DNA from: Pseudomonas frederiksbergensis
Lineage (GTDB): Bacteria > Pseudomonadota > Gammaproteobacteria > Pseudomonadales > Pseudomonadaceae
Direction: 5' to 3'
NCBI RefSeq assembly: GCF_003732275.1
Contig: NZ_MOBM01000038.1
Span: 896,679-960,678 of the forward strand
Length of the DNA: 64,000 bases
The position numbers and the translations under genes are program-made. Shown piece after piece: positions 25,295 through 34,579 of the stretch. Numbering within the stretch: position 1 is the stretch's first letter; each line of letters opens with the position of its first letter. The notes under the pieces were generated by a model. The model had not been told where the DNA came from. It saw only the letters and a program-made list of their open reading frames with translations, and made no database searches.

Positions 25295-27005
25295 CGAGCA
25301 ACAACGGGCGCTGGCCGGGTTACTCGGCTTGGGCAACCACTCGGCGCGCAAGAGTCATTACCCGGAACTGGCTGCGCGCCTGGATGAACTGGAAACCGAA
25401 CGCAACCGCTACAAATGGCTATTCGAAAACGCGGTACACGGGATCTTCCAGGCCAGCCTGCTGGAGGGCATGCGCGCCGCCAACCCGGCGCTGGCGCGAA
25501 TGCTTGGCTATCAAAACCCGCAGGAGGTGCTGTTTTCCCTGACGGACCTGGCGGGCACGTTGTTCGTCGGCGGGGCGCAAGAGCTGGAAAGCATCGGCGA
25601 AATCCTCCAGCGCGAGCGCAGCCTGCTGGGCTATGAAACTCAGCTGCGGCGCAAGGACGGCAGCGTCCTCGACGTATTGATGAACTTGCTGCTCAAACCG
25701 GATCAGGAAGGTTTGGTGGAGGGCTTTGTCGCCGACATCACCGAGCGAAAACTGGCTCAGCAGCGCCTGCAACAACTCAATGACGAACTGGAGCAGCGGG
25801 TCACCGCGCGCACCAACGAGTTACTGGACGCCAACCGCAACCTGCAACAGCAGATCACCCAGCGCAAACAGATCGCAGAAGCCTTGCGCGATGCCCGTGA
25901 TGCCGCCGAAGCCGCCAATCGCAGCAAGGACAAATACCTCGCCGCCGCCAGTCACGACTTGCTGCAACCGCTCAACGCTGCGCGTTTGCTGATCTCGACC
26001 TTGCGCGAACGCAAACTGCCCGACGTCGAGCAGGTGCTGGTGGAACGCACGCATCAGGCGCTGGAGGGGGCTGAAGACTTGCTCACCGATCTGCTGGATA
26101 TTTCCCGGCTCGATCAGGCCGCGGTGAAGCCGGACATTGCCCTGTACCGCCTCGACGAATTGTTCGCGCCACTGGTCTCGGAGTTTCAGTCGGTGGCCGC
26201 GGCAGCCGGGTTGAACCTGCGGGTGCGCATGGGCGATTACGCCATTCATACCGACTTGCGCCTGATGACCCGAATCCTGCGCAACTTCCTCAGCAATGCC
26301 TGCCGCTACACCGACGAAGGCTGCATTCTGCTGGGGGCAAGACGCCGGGGCGATGCGCTGCGTCTCGAAGTCTGGGACACCGGGCGCGGGATTCCTGCGG
26401 ATCGTCTTGACTCGATCTTCCTCGAATTCAACCAACTGGACGTCGGGCGCGCCGCCGATCGCAAGGGCGTGGGCCTGGGACTGGCGATTGTCGAACGCAT
26501 CGCCAAGATCCTCGACTACAGGATTCAGGTTCATTCGCAGCCGGGGCGTGGTTCGATGTTCAGCATCGAAGTACCGATTTCCCATGAGGTTCCACTGCCG
26601 ATCAGTCAGGTCGCGCCGCAACCGAGTACCGGCAACCCGTTGCCGGGCCGGCGCCTGTTGGTGCTGGACAACGAAGTCAGCATTCTTGAAAGCATGAGCG
26701 CGCTGCTCGGGCAGTGGGGCTGCGAGGTGGTCACCGCCACCGACGAGGCCACGGCACTAGTGGCTTTGCAGGGACAGGCCCCGGAACTGATTCTGGCGGA
26801 CTATCACCTGGATCACGGGGTAGTGGGTTGTGAGGTGGTTCGGCATTTGCGCGAGCATTTCAGCCAGGCGATTCCGGCGGTGATCATCACCGCCGACCGC
26901 ACCGACCAATGTCGGCGCTCATTGCAGCGCCTCGACGCGCCGCTGCTGAACAAACCAGTGAAGCCCGGCAAATTGCGCGCAGTGCTGACTCAGTTGTTGG
27001 CGTAG
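25278..27005 (+). CDS. ercS: Hybrid sensor histidine kinase ErcS
   Basis: This is a soluble hybrid kinase of 575 residues. One PAS domain (about 45-160, FENAVHGIFQASLLEGMRAANPALARMLGY) is followed by a coiled coil, the phosphoacceptor His226 in SHDLLQPLNAARL, a HATPase domain (NFLSNACRYT, DTGRGIP, GVGLGLAI) and a C-terminal receiver with Asp508 in LADYHLD. The kinase core is very similar to NahK/ErcS' at 5026, so the two are paralogues with different input modules. It belongs to the Erc branch that regulates PQQ-dependent ethanol oxidation. It overlaps ercA at its start and converges with the epimerase gene, sharing 16 nt at the 3' ends. Confidence 0.9.
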   Translation: MAKPSDEQQRALAGLLGLGNHSARKSHYPELAARLDELETERNRYKWLFENAVHGIFQASLLEGMRAANPALARMLGYQNPQEVLFSLTDLAGTLFVGGAQELESIGEILQRERSLLGYETQLRRKDGSVLDVLMNLLLKPDQEGLVEGFVADITERKLAQQRLQQLNDELEQRVTARTNELLDANRNLQQQITQRKQIAEALRDARDAAEAANRSKDKYLAAASHDLLQPLNAARLLISTLRERKLPDVEQVLVERTHQALEGAEDLLTDLLDISRLDQAAVKPDIALYRLDELFAPLVSEFQSVAAAAGLNLRVRMGDYAIHTDLRLMTRILRNFLSNACRYTDEGCILLGARRRGDALRLEVWDTGRGIPADRLDSIFLEFNQLDVGRAADRKGVGLGLAIVERIAKILDYRIQVHSQPGRGSMFSIEVPISHEVPLPISQVAPQPSTGNPLPGRRLLVLDNEVSILESMSALLGQWGCEVVTATDEATALVALQGQAPELILADYHLDHGVVGCEVVRHLREHFSQAIPAVIITADRTDQCRRSLQRLDAPLLNKPVKPGKLRAVLTQLLA

Positions 27006-27856
27006 CGATAGCGCAGGCTGAAACCGAGCTCGGCAGATTGGCCTTGCTCCAGCAAACGCAACCCTGGCCGACCCGGCAAGTGATGGGCATTGACCGGGTG
27101 GCTCACCGGTTCGATGCAGAAAAATTCCAGGCCTACGGGGCAGTAGAGCAGGTAGTAGTCGCTGCCGGTGGCCTGGCATTCCAGTTCATAACCCAGCTCG
27201 GGTTGCTGGATCAGGCAGCGGCCGTCCCATTCGCAAAAGCCGTTGTCCACCAGCGTTTCGGCTAATGCCCGGGGCTGGCTGAAGTCCCAATCCTTGGGTA
27301 TCGAAGTGAGTTGTGTTGGCAGTTTTGTGCTGTCGCACAACCAGACCTGCCGCGCCTGTGCCTGCAACCGAGTGCCTGCGGTGCGGGGGAAGTAGGGATG
27401 TAAACCGAGCCCATGCCAGGCGGCGTGTTCGGCCAGGTGGGTGACCTGTAAATCGATGCTCAGCTTGCCCTCGCTCAGATGGAAACGTTGCCTTGCGCAA
27501 TAAGCGAAGGGTGTGGTGCTGTCGAGTTGCAGGGAGACGATCTGCCACGGCTGTTGCCAGGCACTGCCATGGATCGGCAGGGGATCGGTGAGGCTGTTGG
27601 GCGTCAGCGCCAGCCAGCGATCCGGGCAATCGAAACCGCCTTCGGCGATACGGTTCGACCACGGCGCCAGGGGATAGCAGGCGAGTTTGCCGGGCAGGCC
27701 GGTGTTCAAGGCGTGTTGGTCACTGTGACGCAACAGCGGTTGGCCGGTGCTGCGTACCGTCCAGTTGACGATGCCCGCCCCGAGTGCCGGGGCGAGGGTG
27801 AGGCGGGTGAGTTCGTCTTCGAGTTCCAGGAGTGTTGGCGTCATGGCGATCTTCAT
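26990..27856 (-). CDS. Aldose 1-epimerase family protein
   Basis: This 288-residue cytoplasmic sugar mutarotase has the galactose-mutarotase fold: APWSNRIAEGGF near the N-terminus, GLHPYFPR with the catalytic-type His, and EFFCIEPVSHPVNAHH with the Glu-containing late motif. It is the last gene of the minus-strand uronate cluster, so a uronic acid may be the natural substrate. The start is uncertain: in-frame ATGs at 27865, 27856 and 27844 are close together with no strong ribosome site; 27856 is chosen. Further upstream the frame runs into a REP repeat. Confidence 0.8.
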   Translation of the reverse strand: MKIAMTPTLLELEDELTRLTLAPALGAGIVNWTVRSTGQPLLRHSDQHALNTGLPGKLACYPLAPWSNRIAEGGFDCPDRWLALTPNSLTDPLPIHGSAWQQPWQIVSLQLDSTTPFAYCARQRFHLSEGKLSIDLQVTHLAEHAAWHGLGLHPYFPRTAGTRLQAQARQVWLCDSTKLPTQLTSIPKDWDFSQPRALAETLVDNGFCEWDGRCLIQQPELGYELECQATGSDYYLLYCPVGLEFFCIEPVSHPVNAHHLPGRPGLRLLEQGQSAELGFSLRYRYANN

Positions 27857-27875
27857 TGGCTGCATGAGGTTTTTT

Positions 27876-27995
27876 GTGGCGAGGGAGCTTGCTCCCGTTC
27901 GGCTGCGAAGCAGTCGTAAATCCAGATAACTCGGTCCCTCGGGAAGATTGCTGGGGCCCGCTGCGCGAGCCAACGGGAGCAAGCTCCCTCGCCAC
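27876..27995. repeat. Second-family REP pair (GTGGCGAGGGAGCTTGCTCCC)
   Basis: GTGGCGAGGGAGCTTGCTCC and its inverse flank a spacer containing GGCTGCGAAGCAGTC. It separates the TRAP large-subunit gene from the epimerase gene. Confidence 0.88.
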
Positions 27996-28016
27996 AGGGA
28001 GATTTGCCAGCCGTTG

Positions 28017-29297
28017 TTACAACACCAAATGCGGCAACCACAGCGAAATGGCGGGAATGTAAGTCACGGCCATCAGCACCAGGAACAGCACGCCATAGAA
28101 CGGCAGCAGCGCTTTCACGGTGCTTTCGATGCTGACCTTGCCCACCGCCGAGCCGACAAACAGCACCGCGCCCACCGGCGGTGTGATCAAGCCGATCCCC
28201 AGGTTCACCAGCATGATCATGCCGAACTGCACCGGGTCCACGCCAATGCCCAGAATCACCGGCATCAGAATCGGCGTGAGGATCAGGATCAGCGGCGCCA
28301 TGTCCATCACCGTGCCGAGCAACAACAGCATCACGTTGATGCACATCAGGATCACGTAACGGTTGTCCGACAGGGTCAGGAACATCGTGGTGATCTTCGC
28401 CGGGATCTGCATCAGCGTCATGATGTAGCCGAAGCTGGCGGCGAAGCCGATCAGGATCATCACGATCGAGATGGTGCGCACCGTGCGGTGCATCAACTTG
28501 GGCAGCTCACTCCACTTGTAGTCGCGGTAGATGAACATGGTGACGAAGAACGACCACAGCACCGCGATCGCCGCCGATTCGGTGGCGGTGAAGATGCCCG
28601 AGAGAATGCCGCCGAGAATGATGACCATCGCCATCATGCCCCACATCGCTTCACCGCAGATTTTCAGCGCCTCCTTGAGCGGAATGACTTCGCCCTTGGG
28701 GTAATTGCGCTTTCTGGCGAAAATCAGGCACAGCACCATCAGGCACGCGCTCATCAACAGGCCCGGCACCACGCCGGCCATGAACAGCGAGGCGATCGAA
28801 ACGGTCCCGCCAGCGGCCAGCGAGTAGAGCACTGAGTTATGGCTGGGCGGCGTCAACAGGGCTTGCACCGAACCGCTGACCGTCACCGCTGTGGAGAAAT
28901 CCCGCGGGTAGCCGCGACGCTCCATTTCCGGAATCAGCACCGAACCGACCGACGCCGTGTCCGCCACCGAAGAGCCGGAAATCGCGCCGAAGAAAGTCGA
29001 AGCCATGATGTTCACCAGCGACAAGCCGCCGCGCACGAACCCCACCAACACCCCGGCAAACGCCACCAGTCGCCGGGACATGCCGCCCTCGGCCATGATC
29101 GCGCCAGCGAGCACGAAGAACGGAATCGCCAGCAACGAGAATTTGTTAACACCGCCGGCGACCTGAATCATCAGCGCCTGGAACGGGATGTCGATCCACC
29201 ACGCACCGATCAGGGCAGAAAGCCCCAGGGCGTAAGCGACCGGCATGCCGATCAGGATCAAAGCGATAAAACTGCCGAGCAGAATCAGAGCGTCCAT
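28017..29297 (-). CDS. TRAP transporter large permease (DctM family)
   Basis: This is an inner-membrane protein of 426 residues with about twelve hydrophobic segments and the DctM family signatures (FFVLAGAIMAEGGMSRRLVAFAGVLVGFVRGGLSLVNIMAS, FGAISGSSVADTASVGSVLIPEM, LGIGLITPPVGAVLFVG). It moves an organic acid across the inner membrane using the sodium gradient. It abuts the small permease gene without a gap and is encoded with a uronate dehydrogenase, so uronates or aldarates are the likely cargo. Confidence 0.92.
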   Translation of the reverse strand: MDALILLGSFIALILIGMPVAYALGLSALIGAWWIDIPFQALMIQVAGGVNKFSLLAIPFFVLAGAIMAEGGMSRRLVAFAGVLVGFVRGGLSLVNIMASTFFGAISGSSVADTASVGSVLIPEMERRGYPRDFSTAVTVSGSVQALLTPPSHNSVLYSLAAGGTVSIASLFMAGVVPGLLMSACLMVLCLIFARKRNYPKGEVIPLKEALKICGEAMWGMMAMVIILGGILSGIFTATESAAIAVLWSFFVTMFIYRDYKWSELPKLMHRTVRTISIVMILIGFAASFGYIMTLMQIPAKITTMFLTLSDNRYVILMCINVMLLLLGTVMDMAPLILILTPILMPVILGIGVDPVQFGMIMLVNLGIGLITPPVGAVLFVGSAVGKVSIESTVKALLPFYGVLFLVLMAVTYIPAISLWLPHLVL

Positions 29298-29825
29298 TTA
29301 TGCGGCACCTTCGCTTTCTTCAACCAGGTCGAAACGCACGACCCGACGGTTGCTCTGGTCACCGAGCAAGAGTTTTTCCAGCACGAAAATCAGCGTCAGC
29401 ACACCGCCAACAGGAATAGGCATATACGTGATGCCCACGCGCAGGGTGGGCAGGGAGCTCATGAACTGATTCCAGGTGGACATACAGAGCTTGGTGCCCC
29501 AGATGGCCATGAACAGGCAAATGGTCGCCATCAGCAGCTGCGAAACGATGCTCATGGTCTTGCGCAGTTCGGGGGGCATGCGCTCGGTGAGCATGGCCAC
29601 GGCCATGTGCGCTCCGGCGCGATAACTGGCGGCGGCACCGATGAAGGTGAAGACCATCATCAGCAAAATCGCGGTGGGCTCTGGCCAGCTTGAACCGGTG
29701 CCGAGGACGTAACGGGCGAAGACGCCCCAGGGAATGATCAGGGCAATGGTCAGGACCGACAGGCCGGCGACCCAGATGCAGGTCATGTAAATCCTGTCGT
29801 TGATGCGCAGCAGCAGATTCTTCAT
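29298..29825 (-). CDS. TRAP transporter small permease (DctQ family)
   Basis: This 175-residue membrane protein has four predicted hydrophobic segments, typical of DctQ (GVFARYVLGTGSSWPEPTAILLMMVFTFIGAAASYRAGAHMAV). It partners the large permease immediately downstream; the stop codon of this gene and the ATG of the next are adjacent. Confidence 0.9.
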   Translation of the reverse strand: MKNLLLRINDRIYMTCIWVAGLSVLTIALIIPWGVFARYVLGTGSSWPEPTAILLMMVFTFIGAAASYRAGAHMAVAMLTERMPPELRKTMSIVSQLLMATICLFMAIWGTKLCMSTWNQFMSSLPTLRVGITYMPIPVGGVLTLIFVLEKLLLGDQSNRRVVRFDLVEESEGAA

Positions 29826-29901
29826 CGGGTTTCACCGTAACCGGGCGCCGCTGACGATCCACTCGTCAACGGTACCGGGCCTTTCATGAATGCAGGGAGG
29901 G

Positions 29902-30885
29902 TTACTGAACGGCTTCGATGCGCTTGATCAGGTCGGCGTAAGGCGCGCCGTATTTTTCCCGGACCGAAGCCGTGGCTTCATAGAAAGGTTTTTTGTCGAC
30001 GGTGATGAACTCGACGCCGGCAGCCTTGAGTTTTTCTTCACTGCTGGCCGACTTCGCATCCCACAGCGTGCGCTCCTGGGCCTGTGCGGCTTTGGCGGCT
30101 TTTTTCACCAGCACTTGCTGCTCGGGGCTGAGTTTTTCCCAAGTGATTTTCGACATCACGATTGGCTCGGGCAGGATCAGGTGCCCGGTCAGGCTGTAGA
30201 ACTTGGCGTTCTGGTAGTGGTTGTGTTCGAGCAGGGTCGGCGGGTTGTTTTCCGCGCCGTCGATAACCCCGGTCTGCAATGCACTGAATATCTCGCCGGT
30301 GTCCATGGCAATGCCGTTGCCGCCCATGGCGTTGATGGTATCGATGAACATCGGGTTGCCTTGCACGCGGATCTTCATGCCTTTGAGGTCGGCGAGGCTG
30401 CGTACCGGTTTTTTGGTGTAGATATTGCGCGTGCCGCCGTCCATCCAGGCCAGGGCGACCAGGTTGAATTCGGAGTTGGTGATCTTGTCGAGGATCTCAT
30501 CGCCGACCTCACCGTCGATGACATTGCGCATGTGCGCCTGGTCGCGGAACACGAACGGCATGTTGAACACGTTCACGTCCGGCACCACTGGCCCGACGAT
30601 GCCGAGGCTGACCCGGGCCATTTGAATAGCGCCGACCTGGGCCTGTTCGATGACTTCTTTTTCCGAACCGAGCACACCGCCGGCGAACATCTTGAACGTC
30701 AGTTTGCCGTTGCTGTCGGCCACCAGGGTTTTACCCAGCTGTTCCTCGGCGACCACGGTCGGGTAACCGGCGGGGTGAATGTCGGCGAATTTGATTTCCA
30801 GCGCCTGGGCGGCGCTGCTGAGGGTGAAGGTGAGCGCTGCGGTGATGGGAAGTGCGGCGGCGAGCAAGGTGCGTTTGAAGTCCAT
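29902..30885 (-). CDS. TRAP transporter substrate-binding protein (DctP family)
   Basis: This 327-residue periplasmic binding protein has a signal peptide (to about residue 28, SSAAQALE). The DctP family pattern is present: GGVLGSEKEVIEQAQVGAIQMA, LADLKGMKIRVQGNPMFIDTINAMGG with the substrate-contacting Arg, and FSALQTGVIDGAENNPPTLLEHNHYQNAKFYSLTGH. It delivers substrate to the DctQ/DctM pair that follows on the same strand. The uronate dehydrogenase upstream suggests galacturonate or glucuronate as ligand. Confidence 0.92.
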   Translation of the reverse strand: MDFKRTLLAAALPITAALTFTLSSAAQALEIKFADIHPAGYPTVVAEEQLGKTLVADSNGKLTFKMFAGGVLGSEKEVIEQAQVGAIQMARVSLGIVGPVVPDVNVFNMPFVFRDQAHMRNVIDGEVGDEILDKITNSEFNLVALAWMDGGTRNIYTKKPVRSLADLKGMKIRVQGNPMFIDTINAMGGNGIAMDTGEIFSALQTGVIDGAENNPPTLLEHNHYQNAKFYSLTGHLILPEPIVMSKITWEKLSPEQQVLVKKAAKAAQAQERTLWDAKSASSEEKLKAAGVEFITVDKKPFYEATASVREKYGAPYADLIKRIEAVQ

Positions 30886-30946
30886 GGGGTGCGTCTCCAG
30901 TCTTGTTGTTTTTTTTATTCAAGGCACAGCGATGCAGCAGGCGGGG

Positions 30947-31840
30947 TTAAAGCCATTCGTTGAACACCGGTTCCGGCAAGCCTTTGACACCGGGGTTAAG
31001 AGCGAACACGCCGCCGGCCAGCGACTGTTCGTCATGGTCGTCAGCGGGGCGGATCGAGGTCACAAACAGAGTGTCGAGCTGGCTGCCACCGAAGGCGCAC
31101 ATGGTCGGTTTCTTCACCGGCACGGGGAGCGAACGATCCAGTCGGCCATCAGGGGTGAAACGGTGAATCAGCCCGGCGTCGTTGGCGCAGATCCAATAAC
31201 AACCTTCGGCATCCACTGCCGCGCCATCGGGGCGGCCAAGGAAGTGATGCATGTCGACAAACAGCCGACGGTTGGACGGCGTGCCGCTATCGATGTCGTA
31301 ATCGAAAGCCCAGATCTGCTGCACATTCGGGTGCGAATCCGAGAGGTACATGGTCTTGCCGTCCGGGCTGAAGCCCAGGCCGTTGGGCACGATGAAACCG
31401 CTGAGCCGGGCGTCGAGCGGCCCGCGTTGTCCGGCACTGTAGCGATAGAGCGTGCCGTCGGCGGCGTTGGCGCCCATGTTCAGCACCATGCTGCCGGCCC
31501 AAAAACGGCCCTGACGATCACAGCGGCCATCGTTCAGGCGCATGTTGGGGCGGGCGTGATCGACGTGGGCCAGCAGTTCGCTGTCGAGGCTGCCATCGTT
31601 GTGCGGGTGCAGGTGAAAAAATCCGCTTTCCATGCCGGCGACCCAGCCACCCGCGCTGTGACGAGCGATGCAGGCAAGCATTTGCGGGGCTTTCCAGGCG
31701 TGAACGTGCCCGCTGTCGGCATTCCAGCGCTGTAATCCACCGGCCGGAATATCGACCCAGTACAGGGCGTTTTCCTCGGGGACCCACACCGGGCTTTCAC
31801 CGACCGCATTGCGGGCATCGACAATCAATTCGGCTTGCAT
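30947..31840 (-). CDS. SMP-30/gluconolactonase family lactonase
   Basis: This 297-residue six-bladed propeller lactonase has metal-ligand motifs at GESPVWVPEENALYWVDI (Glu), RLNDGRCDRQGRFWAGSM (Asn-Asp) and GFSPDGKTMYLSDS (Asp). In this cluster it would open the aldarolactone produced by uronate dehydrogenase, giving galactarate or glucarate. It lies between the dehydrogenase and the TRAP binding protein, all read in one direction. Confidence 0.88.
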   Translation of the reverse strand: MQAELIVDARNAVGESPVWVPEENALYWVDIPAGGLQRWNADSGHVHAWKAPQMLACIARHSAGGWVAGMESGFFHLHPHNDGSLDSELLAHVDHARPNMRLNDGRCDRQGRFWAGSMVLNMGANAADGTLYRYSAGQRGPLDARLSGFIVPNGLGFSPDGKTMYLSDSHPNVQQIWAFDYDIDSGTPSNRRLFVDMHHFLGRPDGAAVDAEGCYWICANDAGLIHRFTPDGRLDRSLPVPVKKPTMCAFGGSQLDTLFVTSIRPADDHDEQSLAGGVFALNPGVKGLPEPVFNEWL

Positions 31841-31885
31841 GGCAACGCATTCCCTTGGCTTTGTTATGTGGGGATTGGCGAGGGC

Positions 31886-32698
31886 TCAGTCGCCGAACGG
31901 CCCGGCCGCGACAAAGGCGCCACCCTGATAAACCCGGGCCGGATCATCTTCGGCGGGCATTGGTTGGGCTTCGACTTTTTCGCGGAAGACTTCGGACGTG
32001 TCCTGGGGCGCATAACCCAGGTGCGCCGCGAATCGGTTGTCCCACCAGATGCTCTTGTTGTCGGACATGCCGTACACCACGGTGTGGCCGACATTCGGGG
32101 TGTACAGCGCGCGTTCGAGCAGTTGGGTCAGGTCGTCGAAGCTCAGCCAGGTGCTCATCATTCGGCGGTTCTGTGGTTCCGGGAACGAGGAGCCGATGCG
32201 GATGCTGACGGTTTCGATGCCATAGCGATCGAAGTAGAAACTGGCCATGTCTTCGCCGTAGGACTTGGACAAACCGTAATAGCTGTCCGGGCGGCGAGGG
32301 GAGTGGGCGTCGAGGGCTTCGTCCTGCTTGTAAAAGCCGATGACGTGGTTGGAACTGGCGAAGATCACCCGCTTCACGCCATGGCGACGGGCCGCTTCGT
32401 AGATATGAAACACGCCGCAGATGTTGGCGCCGAGGATCTCTTCGAACGGACGCTCCACCGACACGCCGCCGAAGTGCAGGATCGCATCCACGCCTTCGAC
32501 CAGTTGATGTACTGCTTGCTTGTCGGCGAGGTCGCAGGGCACGACTTCTTCGCGATCATCAATGGCTGGCGCCATGTCGGCGATGTCCGACAGACGGAGT
32601 ACGTTGGCGTAAGGTCGCAGGCGTTCGCGCAGGACTTTACCGAGGCCACCGGCGGCGCCGGTCAGGAGCAGGCGATTGAATGGGGATGTGGTCGTCAT
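31886..32698 (-). CDS. udh: NAD-dependent uronate dehydrogenase
   Basis: This 270-residue short-chain/extended SDR enzyme oxidises uronic acids to aldarolactones with NAD. The cofactor motif is LLTGAAGGLGKVLRE near residue 10, and the catalytic Tyr and Lys are in SYYGLSKSYGED. The stretch ILHFGGVSVERPFEEILGANICGVFHIYEAARRHG and SNHVIGFY agree with characterised Udh enzymes. Its neighbours (lactonase, TRAP transporter, OprD porin) support oxidative uronate catabolism; galactarate/glucarate dehydratase and later steps are not in this window. Confidence 0.9.
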   Translation of the reverse strand: MTTTSPFNRLLLTGAAGGLGKVLRERLRPYANVLRLSDIADMAPAIDDREEVVPCDLADKQAVHQLVEGVDAILHFGGVSVERPFEEILGANICGVFHIYEAARRHGVKRVIFASSNHVIGFYKQDEALDAHSPRRPDSYYGLSKSYGEDMASFYFDRYGIETVSIRIGSSFPEPQNRRMMSTWLSFDDLTQLLERALYTPNVGHTVVYGMSDNKSIWWDNRFAAHLGYAPQDTSEVFREKVEAQPMPAEDDPARVYQGGAFVAAGPFGD

Positions 32699-32743
32699 GT
32701 AAATCCCTGAACAGAAAATTGTAGTTATTGGGTTTGTTGTAGG

Positions 32744-32754
32744 TTGTCGTATGA
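32744..32754. promoter_or_regulatory. Putative GntR (FadR-type) operator upstream of udh
   Basis: TTGTCGTATGA matches the family consensus TNGTNNNACNA with one mismatch, 46-56 bp before the udh start. It resembles the site upstream of the oprD-like gene. Confidence 0.4.
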
Positions 32755-32850
32755 CTTGGACGAAGTATTGTTAGGCTTTCCGGTGCTTGTCAACGCCACT
32801 TTGGTTGAAATTGACGGAGGGTCATGTTCATCCAATGAGTTCACTGACCT

Positions 32851-32969
32851 GTGGCGAGGGAGCTTGCTCCCGCTGGGCTGCGAAGCAGCCCCCATCCAGA
32901 AGTTCAGGAACATTCAGTGATCGGATTGGGAGCGCTTCGCACTCCAGCGGGAGCAAGCTCCCTCGCCAC
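32851..32969. repeat. Second-family REP pair (GTGGCGAGGGAGCTTGCTCCC)
   Basis: Inverted copies flank a spacer with GGCTGCGAAGCAGCC, between udh and the porin gene. Confidence 0.88.
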
Positions 32970-33002
32970 AAGGGGGTATCCTGCCTGCAGAAGATCTGCG
33001 CC

Positions 33003-34298
33003 TTACAACAACGAAATCGGGTAACTGATAAAGATCCTGTTCTCATCAAATTCGTTGGTGCTGAAATCGCGGCGGATGGTCGCGTTGCGCCATTTGACGT
33101 TGAGGTTCTTTAGCGCGCCGCTTTGCACGGTGTAGGCCAGTTCCGATTCGCGGCCCCATTCCTTGCCGTTGGTGATCGCGCCGGTGTGTACGTTATCGCC
33201 GCTGATGTAGCGGTTCATCAGCGTCAGGCCGGGGATGCCGAGGGCGACGAAGTTGTAGTCGTGACGCACCTGCCAGGAGCGTTCCTTGGCGTTGTCATAA
33301 CTGGCGTTGTAACTGTCGTTGGCCAGCGTGCCGCCGCTGGTGCCGTTGACACGCATCCAGGCGTTGTCGCCGCTGAGTTTTTGCAGGCCGACATAGAAGG
33401 TGTTGCCGCCGTATTTGGCCGAGAGCAGGGCGAACGCGGTTTTGTTGTCGAGATCGCCGGCCAGCGCACTGCCGTCTTCCTTGCCGATGAAGTAACCGAG
33501 GTTGGCCCCCAGGGTCCAATCGCCCATGGGCTGGCTGTGGCTCAGGTTGAAATACTGCTGCTGATAAATGTCGCTGAGTTCCGCGTACCAGACGCCGACC
33601 TGAGTGCGTTTTTCATTGAACGCATACTCGCCGCCGCCGAAGTTGAAGCGGTCGGAGGTGAACGCGCCTCTGCCGTTCATCGACATGTCTTCCATGCTCG
33701 CGTCATTGCGCGGGCTGTTGCCGCGGAACTGGCCGCCGTAGAGCGTCAGGCCGCTGAGCTCGGTGGAGGTGACCTGGCCGCCGCGGAAGGTTTGCGGCAG
33801 CGAGCGACCATCATCGGAGCGCAGGATCGGCAGCACCGGCATCCATTCCCCGACCTTCAATTCGGTTTTCGACACCTTGGCTTTCAGCGCCACGCCCAGA
33901 CGACCGAAATTGTCCGCGGGGCGACCGTCATCATGGATCGGCAGCAACTGCGTGCCGCCCGTACCCTTACCGCCGTCGAGTTTCTGCGAGTACATACCGA
34001 GCACATCCATGCCGAAACCGACGGGGCCCTGGGTGAAGCCGGATTTAGCGTCGAGGATGAAGTTTTGCGTCCACTCTTCAGCCTTGCCTTGGGCGTTGTT
34101 CGGATTGGTGAAGTTGCGATTGATGTAGGCGTTACGCAGGTTCAGCGTGGCCTTGGCGTCATCGACGAAACCTTCGGCCTGGCTGGTCATGGGCAGGGCG
34201 AGGGCCAGGCTGCTGCAACCGATCAAACTGAGGGTATGGCGACGGGCGAAGGTGGGGTGAGGGGTGCTGGTGAAGGAATTGCGGGCGAGTCTGCTCAC
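33003..34298 (-). CDS. OprD-family outer-membrane porin
   Basis: This 431-residue outer-membrane channel has a signal peptide ending near residue 41 (ALPMTSQAEG), then the OprD pattern: FVDDAKATLNLRNAYINRNF, AEEWTQNFILDAKSGFTQGPVGFGMDVLGMYSQKLD, and LKVGEWMPVLPILRSDDGRSLPQTFRGGQVTS. The C-terminus FISYPISLL ends in an aliphatic residue as in other OprD members. As the first gene of the minus-strand uronate cluster, it probably admits uronates or aldarates into the periplasm. Confidence 0.9.
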   Translation of the reverse strand: MSRLARNSFTSTPHPTFARRHTLSLIGCSSLALALPMTSQAEGFVDDAKATLNLRNAYINRNFTNPNNAQGKAEEWTQNFILDAKSGFTQGPVGFGMDVLGMYSQKLDGGKGTGGTQLLPIHDDGRPADNFGRLGVALKAKVSKTELKVGEWMPVLPILRSDDGRSLPQTFRGGQVTSTELSGLTLYGGQFRGNSPRNDASMEDMSMNGRGAFTSDRFNFGGGEYAFNEKRTQVGVWYAELSDIYQQQYFNLSHSQPMGDWTLGANLGYFIGKEDGSALAGDLDNKTAFALLSAKYGGNTFYVGLQKLSGDNAWMRVNGTSGGTLANDSYNASYDNAKERSWQVRHDYNFVALGIPGLTLMNRYISGDNVHTGAITNGKEWGRESELAYTVQSGALKNLNVKWRNATIRRDFSTNEFDENRIFISYPISLL

Positions 34299-34335
34299 AG
34301 TAACGCTCCCTGGTTTTTTGTTATTTTTATTTTTT

Positions 34336-34355
34336 GTTATACGTCGTCGTACAAC
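34336..34355. promoter_or_regulatory. Putative GntR-family operator upstream of the oprD-like gene
   Basis: GTTATACGTCGTCGTACAAC is a near-perfect 20-bp palindrome (7 of 8 arm bases pair). It contains TTGTACGACGA on the minus strand, an exact match to TNGTNNNACNA. It lies 38-57 bp before the porin start. A second copy with one mismatch, TTGTACGATCA, is at 34403-34413. No GntR gene is in the window. Confidence 0.5.
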
Positions 34356-34425
34356 ATTGGCGGCGATTATTTGCGAGGCTTTGCACGAATGTCAATCACA
34401 AGTTGTACGATCACATCGTCCCCTT

Positions 34426-34513
34426 GTGGGAGCGAGCCTGCTCGCGATAGCGGTCTGACATTCAACATTGATATCAGCTGACAATCCGCCATCGCGAGCA
34501 GGCTCGCTCCCAC
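34426..34513. repeat. REP pair (BIME)
   Basis: An inverted REP pair lies between the divergent porin and MFS genes. Confidence 0.9.
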
Positions 34514-34579
34514 AAGGGTTTTGTGTTTCGGCTGAGATTTTCCGGCAAACTGACAACCTTCCCGAAACAAGGCCATTGA

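Larger units (their letters stand above)
32699..33002. other. Intergenic region upstream of udh
   Basis: It contains the likely udh promoter with a GntR-type half-matching site (32744-32754) and a second-family REP pair. No gene is visible. Confidence 0.75.
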
